Below are positions 5,931 to 9,459 of a stretch of 9,459 nucleotides of DNA, in pieces (the stretch's first letter is position 1; each line of letters begins with the position of its first letter). The notes beneath the pieces were generated by a model that saw only the letters and a list, made by a program, of their open reading frames with translations, searched no databases and was not told the origin of the DNA. The position numbers and the translations under genes were made by a program. The stretch covers positions 1 to 9,459 of the forward strand of contig NZJA01000077.1 of assembly GCA_002691835.1 (NCBI GenBank), read 5' to 3'. The stretch is from Planctomycetota bacterium. GTDB taxonomy: Bacteria; Planctomycetota; UBA8108; UBA1146.

Positions 5931-7235
5931 CTATTCGACTTCGATCACAGGTGCCGGACGGAGTTCCGTGGCTCCGGATTCGATCGCTTCTCCCTGTGAT
6001 TTCCAGCCGGGTTTGCCCATCCGTGAAAAGGCGACCGCTTTTCCTCCTTCAACCCCAGGTTGATCGAAGGGATCTACTTTCAGATGATCGGCTGCGATAA
6101 CGGTCGCAATCTCCATCAGCATCACCCATGCCCCCAAGTGGGGTTCATCGAGGGCATCAAATTGGATGACCGAAACGGACCGGCCAGCAGACTGTAACGC
6201 TGCGACGGTTCCGTCTCGTTCAGCGACCCTCAGATCTTCGAGAGATTTTCCTGCAAGGTAATGAAGATCTTCATGAAGCTGTGCGGAATCATGGGAAAGC
6301 GATCCCAGAGTTGAAGGCAGATTTGCATCGAGAATCAGGAATTGTTTATCGTTGGGACCCTCGACGAAGAGCTGGACCATCGAGTGTTGATCTGTAACAC
6401 CGCGAGCGACGAGAGGTGTGGAGCCTCGATAGACTTCATTTCCCTCAAGATCATGGCGTTTTCCGAGACTCTCTGCCCAAAGCTGTGCAAACCAGTCGCC
6501 GAGGGTGACCATGCGGTCTCGATAGGCGAAATGAACGAGCGTCGGGCAGCACTCATGGTGTTGTCGCCAGCCACTGAGCCAGCGGATTAAGCCGTGACCC
6601 GCTTCTGCAGTCTTCAGTTCTGCCAGGATTTTTCCAGCACCGGAAACCAGTTTCCGAATATCCACACCGGTCAGTAAGGCCGGAAGTAAACCGACTGCTG
6701 TCAGAACCGAGTAGCGGCCCCCAACAGAAGGAGGGACCGGCAAAGTTCTCCAGCCCCGATCTTCAGAAAGTTGCCTCAAGGGACCTTTTTTGGGGTCAGT
6801 GATGGCGATGATCTGTTGATCCGGATCGAGTCCGTCTCTCTTCAGGGCATCGATGATCCATAGCAACTGTGCAGTGGTTTCTGCTGTCCCGCCCGATTTA
6901 GAGATGACGAGGACTGTCGTCGTTTCGAGATCGAGAGTCTCCAGAGTTCTGGCTAGGGTATCCGGGTCAATATTATCGAGAACCGTGAGTCTGTCCGCAC
7001 GGTCTGGACACAGCGCGTCCACGAGTGCCAGTGCTCCCAGAGAAGAACCGCCGATACCTAAAAGCAGGATTTCATGATCCTCGGGAATGGTTTCCGCGAC
7101 AGCTTCGATGTGGGCGAGTTCGTCTTGGCCGGGAAGGTCGCCGATAAAACCGGGTGGTTGGGAAAGGAGTTGTTGCAGAGTTTCTTTGAGATCTTCATCG
7201 CCATGGTCATTTTGCGGGAACCAATGCAAGCTCAT
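5931..7235 (-). CDS. pgi: Glucose-6-phosphate isomerase
   Basis: This cytoplasmic enzyme of glycolysis and gluconeogenesis interconverts glucose 6-phosphate and fructose 6-phosphate. The protein has 434 residues, the size of the short bacterial form (the Bacillus type is about 450, E. coli about 549). Phosphate-binding motifs are clear: LLLGIGGSSLG, then VISKSGGTAET, then VGGRYSVLTAVG. Catalytic residues expected from the family are present: E255 in QLWAESLGK, H284 in GVTDQHSMVQL, and K399 at the end of the C-terminal signature PFDQPGVEGGK. The ATG at 7235 overlaps the TGA of the upstream aminotransferase (ATGA). A GGAGGAGAGG stretch (plus strand 7246-7255) lies within the end of that gene and can serve as ribosome site. 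It is the second gene of a two-gene operon and is likely translationally coupled. The stop is TAG, with no terminator seen after it. Confidence 0.96.
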   Translation of the reverse strand: MSLHWFPQNDHGDEDLKETLQQLLSQPPGFIGDLPGQDELAHIEAVAETIPEDHEILLLGIGGSSLGALALVDALCPDRADRLTVLDNIDPDTLARTLETLDLETTTVLVISKSGGTAETTAQLLWIIDALKRDGLDPDQQIIAITDPKKGPLRQLSEDRGWRTLPVPPSVGGRYSVLTAVGLLPALLTGVDIRKLVSGAGKILAELKTAEAGHGLIRWLSGWRQHHECCPTLVHFAYRDRMVTLGDWFAQLWAESLGKRHDLEGNEVYRGSTPLVARGVTDQHSMVQLFVEGPNDKQFLILDANLPSTLGSLSHDSAQLHEDLHYLAGKSLEDLRVAERDGTVAALQSAGRSVSVIQFDALDEPHLGAWVMLMEIATVIAADHLKVDPFDQPGVEGGKAVAFSRMGKPGWKSQGEAIESGATELRPAPVIEVE

Positions 7236-8446
7236 CGTTGTGTGGCCTCTCCTCCGGATTGTGGAGTCCCCAATCGCTGAATCAGTCTTTCCCAGGCCGG
7301 GAGGGAGTCCTCCACCTGTTTTTTCGGGACGGCATAGGAGAGACGGAAGTGACCTTGACGACCAAACCCGCTCCCGGGCACCACAAGGATTTTCTCTTTG
7401 AGGGCTTCGCGGACAAAGGCCACGTCATCCATACCTAATGACTTCGGAAACAGGAAAAAAGCTCCATCGGGGCGGACAAATTCAAGTCCGATGGCTTCGA
7501 AGTGATCCATGAGCAATCGACGGTTTTCCTCATATTCGGTCGTGTCGACCGCAAGGTCCTGGCAGTCAGCCACGGCGAGCTGCAAGAGGCTGGGAGCGTT
7601 GACGAACCCGAGGGTTCTGTTGGCGAAAGTCGCCCCAGCCACCAATTCTTGTCTCTCGGGGATTTTGGGGGAGACCGCCATATAGCCGATACGATCGCCG
7701 GCGAGTCCGAGGTCTTTGGAGTGCGAGGTGATGACCACAGTATGAGAATAGTGTGCTTGGATCTCCGGACAGGTCACGCCGTCGTAGGTCACTTTTTTGT
7801 AGGGTTCGTCGGTCACGAGGAGTATCGGACGCCCATGAAGCTGAGAAGCTTCCTCAAGAGCACGAGCAAAGACTTCCACTTCTTCAGCGGTATAAACTCT
7901 GCCAGTCGGGTTGTTGGGGCTATTGATGATGACGGCTCGTGTTCGGTCGGTGACACAGTCGAGCAGGGCCTGCGGATCAGGAGCAAAATCCTCGGTCGTC
8001 GAACATTCGACGATCTCTCCACCGTGATTACGGATGTAGAAGACGTATTCCACAAAGTAGGGGCTGAGGACGATGACCTCATCTCCAGGATTGAGAATCG
8101 CCTTGAGGAAGATATTGAGAGCTCCCCCGGCACCGACGGTCATGATGACGTCGCTCCCTTGCCAATCCATGCCGTCACGCTGCTGGAGATCCTGTGCGAT
8201 CTTCTCACGGACATCGGGCCAACCCGCATTTGGCATGTAGCGGTGAATCGTGTCCTGGGGACCGTTGGTGATTTCACGCAGGCGGTCCACAAACCCTGAG
8301 GGGGGAGGAAGATGAGGATTGCCAAGGGAGAAATCAAAGACTGCTTCTTCTCCGAACTCAGCCTTGAGACGGTTTCCCTCTTCAAACATCTGACGAATCC
8401 ATGAAGATTTCTGCAGAGAATCCTGAATTTCTGATGAGATCAGCAA
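7232..8446 (-). CDS. PLP-dependent class I/II aminotransferase (aspartate aminotransferase fold)
   Basis: This 404-residue cytoplasmic aminotransferase of fold type I probably acts on an amino acid and a 2-oxo acid; the exact substrate is not determined. Visible motifs are FSLGNPHLPPP near residue 40, the glycine-rich VGAGGALN, the substrate-site signature NSPNNPTGRVYT, D213 in VTDEPYKK (binds the pyridine nitrogen), the Schiff-base K244 in SHSKDLGLAGDRIGY, and the C-terminal GHFRLSYA, whose arginine should bind the substrate carboxylate. The start is TTG at 8446, supported by AGGAG (plus strand 8454-8458) seven bases upstream. The opening SLQKSSWIRQMFEEG resembles the conserved start of a bacterial subgroup that I recall annotated only as pyridoxal phosphate-dependent aminotransferase. 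It is the first gene of an operon with glucose-6-phosphate isomerase, overlapping by four bases. No functional link between the two enzymes is obvious. Confidence 0.93.
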   Translation of the reverse strand: MLISSEIQDSLQKSSWIRQMFEEGNRLKAEFGEEAVFDFSLGNPHLPPPSGFVDRLREITNGPQDTIHRYMPNAGWPDVREKIAQDLQQRDGMDWQGSDVIMTVGAGGALNIFLKAILNPGDEVIVLSPYFVEYVFYIRNHGGEIVECSTTEDFAPDPQALLDCVTDRTRAVIINSPNNPTGRVYTAEEVEVFARALEEASQLHGRPILLVTDEPYKKVTYDGVTCPEIQAHYSHTVVITSHSKDLGLAGDRIGYMAVSPKIPERQELVAGATFANRTLGFVNAPSLLQLAVADCQDLAVDTTEYEENRRLLMDHFEAIGLEFVRPDGAFFLFPKSLGMDDVAFVREALKEKILVVPGSGFGRQGHFRLSYAVPKKQVEDSLPAWERLIQRLGTPQSGGEATQR

Positions 8447-8453
8447 AGTCTAA

Positions 8454-8458
8454 CTCCT
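8454..8458 (-). promoter_or_regulatory. Shine-Dalgarno deciding the TTG start of the aminotransferase
   Basis: On the minus strand AGGAG is followed by seven bases and then TTG CTG ATC. The perfect spacing makes the rare TTG the likely true start. Confidence 0.75.
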
Positions 8459-8463
8459 GACGG

Positions 8464-8510
8464 TTTTGGGCCCTGAATGGGATAAAATGGCATTTTGGGG
8501 CCCTCAATGG
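8464..8510 (-). promoter_or_regulatory. Promoter/operator-like region upstream of the aminotransferase operon
   Basis: The palindrome AAAATG-G-CATTTT occupies 8484-8496. It is flanked by near-identical direct repeats, GGGCCCTGAATGG (8468-8480) and GGGCCCTCAATGG (8498-8510), each preceded by a run of four T. On the minus strand TTGAGG (plus strand 8502-8507) lies 17 bases before TATCCC (plus strand 8479-8484). This is a possible but poor -35/-10 pair, with the palindrome filling its spacer as an operator would. The arrangement of repeats is seen directly; promoter function is an inference. Confidence 0.3.
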
Positions 8511-8891
8511 CTATGGGTGGCAGGATAGGCCCCTGTCGAGTGCGGGGCAATCCATCAGCGTGTTCACTGAGAAAGTCTAAAAAAGCACTGGAATATCGTG
8601 GAGAACCTGTAGACAATCGTCGGGAGTCGAGAAACAGACTCGAAGTGAATTCGTGGGTAATCCGGATGGGTCAAAGTTCCCGGTACTTGCGAACTCTTCT
8701 GGTCAGTTTCGCGTCAGGACAAACAGTTCGTCATCTTTTATCTCGTTTTGCTGACTCGTTGAGTCCAATGAGTGGATGTTCGTACCTGTGGGATCTGGGG
8801 ATCCCTGTTCAAATGTGACCGCCGCGCACCGCTTGGGTGTGGCTGGCGAGTCATGTTTCTGTCCCGACACGACGTTTTCATTCGTTCCTGA
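8511..8891. other. Region without a recognised gene; several short hairpins
   Basis: I see no gene here that I can support. A plus-strand frame is open from a TTG at 8495 (ATG at 8507 and 8513) to the stop at 8818, about 100 residues. It has no clear ribosome site and an arginine/serine-rich sequence typical of chance ORFs. Short hairpins on the plus strand are GGAT/ATCC enclosing GCCCC/GGGGC (8523-8553), GAGTC/GACTC (8624-8641), GACTC/GAGTC (8753-8765) and GGGAT/ATCCC (8790-8805). Together with the terminator that follows, these could belong to a structured RNA of several hundred bases. None of the conserved cores of RNase P RNA, tmRNA or SRP RNA is visible. Confidence 0.35.
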
Positions 8892-8949
8892 AGACCCGGC
8901 CCGGAACATTCCCCTAATTTCCCCCTTCTGGGTTGGGTCTCTTTTTTTT
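8892..8949 (+). terminator. Probable intrinsic terminator with wobble pairs
   Basis: Positions 8892-8904 (AGACCCGGCCCGG) pair with 8928-8940 (CTGGGTTGGGTCT) along 13 positions, three of them G-U. The loop is 23 bases. C and eight T follow (8941-8949). This fits a rho-independent terminator on the plus strand, although the loop is longer than usual. No recognised plus-strand gene lies upstream in the preceding 430 bases, so it would end an unannotated transcript. Confidence 0.55.
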
Positions 8950-9220
8950 CCTGATTGATCCGGATCTTCAGGCACCGGTTTCCCCGAAGCCGGGCGGCGG
9001 CGTTGCTGTGATTCGATTTCTCAGGGGAATCATTCCTCCCGCTTTCTTCAGACCAGTTTTTCAAGTCTTTAAAGCATCCGTTTGGAAATCGATGGTGCAG
9101 TCTCCCCAAGCTTGCGTCAAAGGTCTCCGGCACTTTGTTGGCGAGATTCTAGAATATGATCCATGGTTCACCGGGCTCTGGAGGCGGATCTCCATCAAAT
9201 CCTTTGTGCCGACAATATGA
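8933..9220 (+). CDS. Uncertain small ORF
   Basis: A plus-strand frame is open to the TGA at 9218-9220. The nominal TTG start at 8933 lies inside the terminator stem, so a later start is more likely, either GTG at 9008 or ATG at 9092; none has a good ribosome site. The encoded sequence has hydrophobic and aromatic stretches (IIPPAFFRPVFQVFKASVW, then HFVGEILEYDPWF). It has no motif I recognise. The stop overlaps the ATG of the next ORF as ATGA, the main reason to keep it. It may well be spurious. Confidence 0.2.
   Translation: MGLFFFLIDPDLQAPVSPKPGGGVAVIRFLRGIIPPAFFRPVFQVFKASVWKSMVQSPQACVKGLRHFVGEILEYDPWFTGLWRRISIKSFVPTI
8950..8972. repeat. Bulged inverted repeat after the T-run
   Basis: CCTGA (8950-8954) pairs with TCAGG (8968-8972). 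Between them lies the perfect palindrome GATCCGGATC (8957-8966), with one extra base on the left. It may be a protein site or a chance dyad. Confidence 0.4.
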
Positions 9221-9402
9221 GCTGGCTTCCGGGAATAGGTCTGCGGCTGTTCCCGGCGCTGGACTTCAAGAAGAAGCTGTACGCTGCGGCGCTGGTCAAG
9301 GCGGTGGGCCAGCTGGGAGGCACGCCTAAAGTGGATCTGTATGATCATAGCCTGGGAAGTTTACACAAAGCGAATTGGGAGGATGAACCTCTGGGGCTCT
9401 GA
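9217..9402 (+). CDS. Uncertain small ORF, GC-rich codon endings
   Basis: This is a 61-residue frame from ATG 9217 to TGA 9400-9402; an in-frame ATG at 9163 would add 18 residues. The middle part (LDFKKKLYAAALVKAVGQLG) looks like an amphipathic helix with a lysine cluster. About two thirds of the codons end in G or C (CTG, AAG, GCG, GTG), more uniform than in the clear genes of the window, which suggests genuine coding under a different bias or foreign origin. No Shine-Dalgarno site is visible, and I recognise no family. Six bases after its stop another ATG (9409) opens a frame that runs off the window. Confidence 0.3.
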   Translation: MSWLPGIGLRLFPALDFKKKLYAAALVKAVGQLGGTPKVDLYDHSLGSLHKANWEDEPLGL

Positions 9403-9408
9403 GGGCCC

Positions 9409-9459
9409 ATGCGAATGGCATCTAGCTCAGCTGTGCTGTTTAGCTGGTCTGGCACGTCT
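9409..9459 (+). CDS. Possible partial ORF at right edge
   Basis: The ATG at 9409 opens a frame that stays open to the end of the window, 17 codons starting MRMASSSAVLFSW. It is too short to judge. It could start a downstream gene, but there is no ribosome site beyond GAGGG at 9401-9405, which has a short spacing. Confidence 0.15.
   Translation, partial: MRMASSSAVLFSWSGTS

Noticed and set aside
5901..6062. Small plus-strand ORF preceded by an AAGGAG-like site
   Set aside because: It runs mostly antisense into the isomerase gene, its spacing to the AAGGAG is poor and its product is serine/proline-rich without motifs.
7502..8299. 265-codon open frame on the plus strand
   Set aside because: It is antisense to the aminotransferase, whose motifs are unmistakable. 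The translated product has no recognisable features, and it is a shadow of biased codons.
8495..8818. 107-codon plus-strand frame
   Set aside because: It has no ribosome site, its nominal start lies inside the promoter-like repeats, and its arginine/serine-rich product has no recognised motif. It is kept only as part of the description of the region.
8801..8820. T-loop-like GTTCAAAT suggesting a tRNA
   Set aside because: There are no complementary T-stem arms and no acceptor or anticodon arm around it.
8738..9133. 131-codon minus-strand frame
   Set aside because: It crosses the plus-strand terminator and its composition is that of random sequence.
9420..9446. CTAGCTCAGCTG, D-arm-like, suggesting a tRNA at the right edge
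   Set aside because: No acceptor stem or anticodon arm follows before the window ends, and it can be read as coding sequence.

Overview
This window looks like ordinary bacterial chromosome of moderate GC, with compact genes, Shine-Dalgarno sites and convergent or coupled gene pairs. Two products carry signal peptides and one is a polytopic membrane transporter. The sequence does not fix the lineage. A secreted M14 peptidase with a glutamine-amidotransferase-like tail and a short (about 434 residue) glucose-6-phosphate isomerase suggest a Gram-negative environmental bacterium (planctomycete, deltaproteobacteria-like or FCB-like), but that is a weak inference.

Layout, left to right. Positions 6-83 hold a tandem array of a 20-bp unit (almost four copies), followed directly by a strong intrinsic terminator (89-134) that should end a transcript entering from the left. 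A secreted protein of unknown function (178-1215, +) meets a MATE-family efflux transporter (1212-2498, -) tail to tail, with their stop codons sharing TTAA. The start of the transporter is anomalous: conserved MATE sequence continues upstream of the first usable start codon, and a well-formed start with a Shine-Dalgarno site lies one frame away. Divergent from it is a secreted M14 zinc carboxypeptidase-like protein (2684-5305, +), followed by a small XRE-like helix-turn-helix protein (5386-5859, +). A two-gene minus-strand operon follows: a PLP-dependent aminotransferase (7232-8446, TTG start with a strong Shine-Dalgarno) and glucose-6-phosphate isomerase (5931-7235), overlapping by ATGA.

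The right 1 kb (8447-9459) is poorly explained. Beside the aminotransferase start sits a promoter-like region with a perfect 6+6 palindrome flanked by two near-identical GGGCCCT(n)AATGG repeats. A stretch with several short hairpins follows and ends in a probable plus-strand terminator (8892-8949), so an unrecognised plus-strand transcript (RNA or small ORF) may lie there. The last about 250 bases contain two small ORFs touching by ATGA, the second with noticeably GC-richer codon endings. I do not recognise either.

No defence system, CRISPR array, insertion sequence, tRNA or rRNA is visible. Most of the window is housekeeping or envelope-related. The points that deserve a second look are the MATE 5' end, the orphan terminator and its candidate transcript, the tandem array, and the operator-like structure upstream of the aminotransferase.
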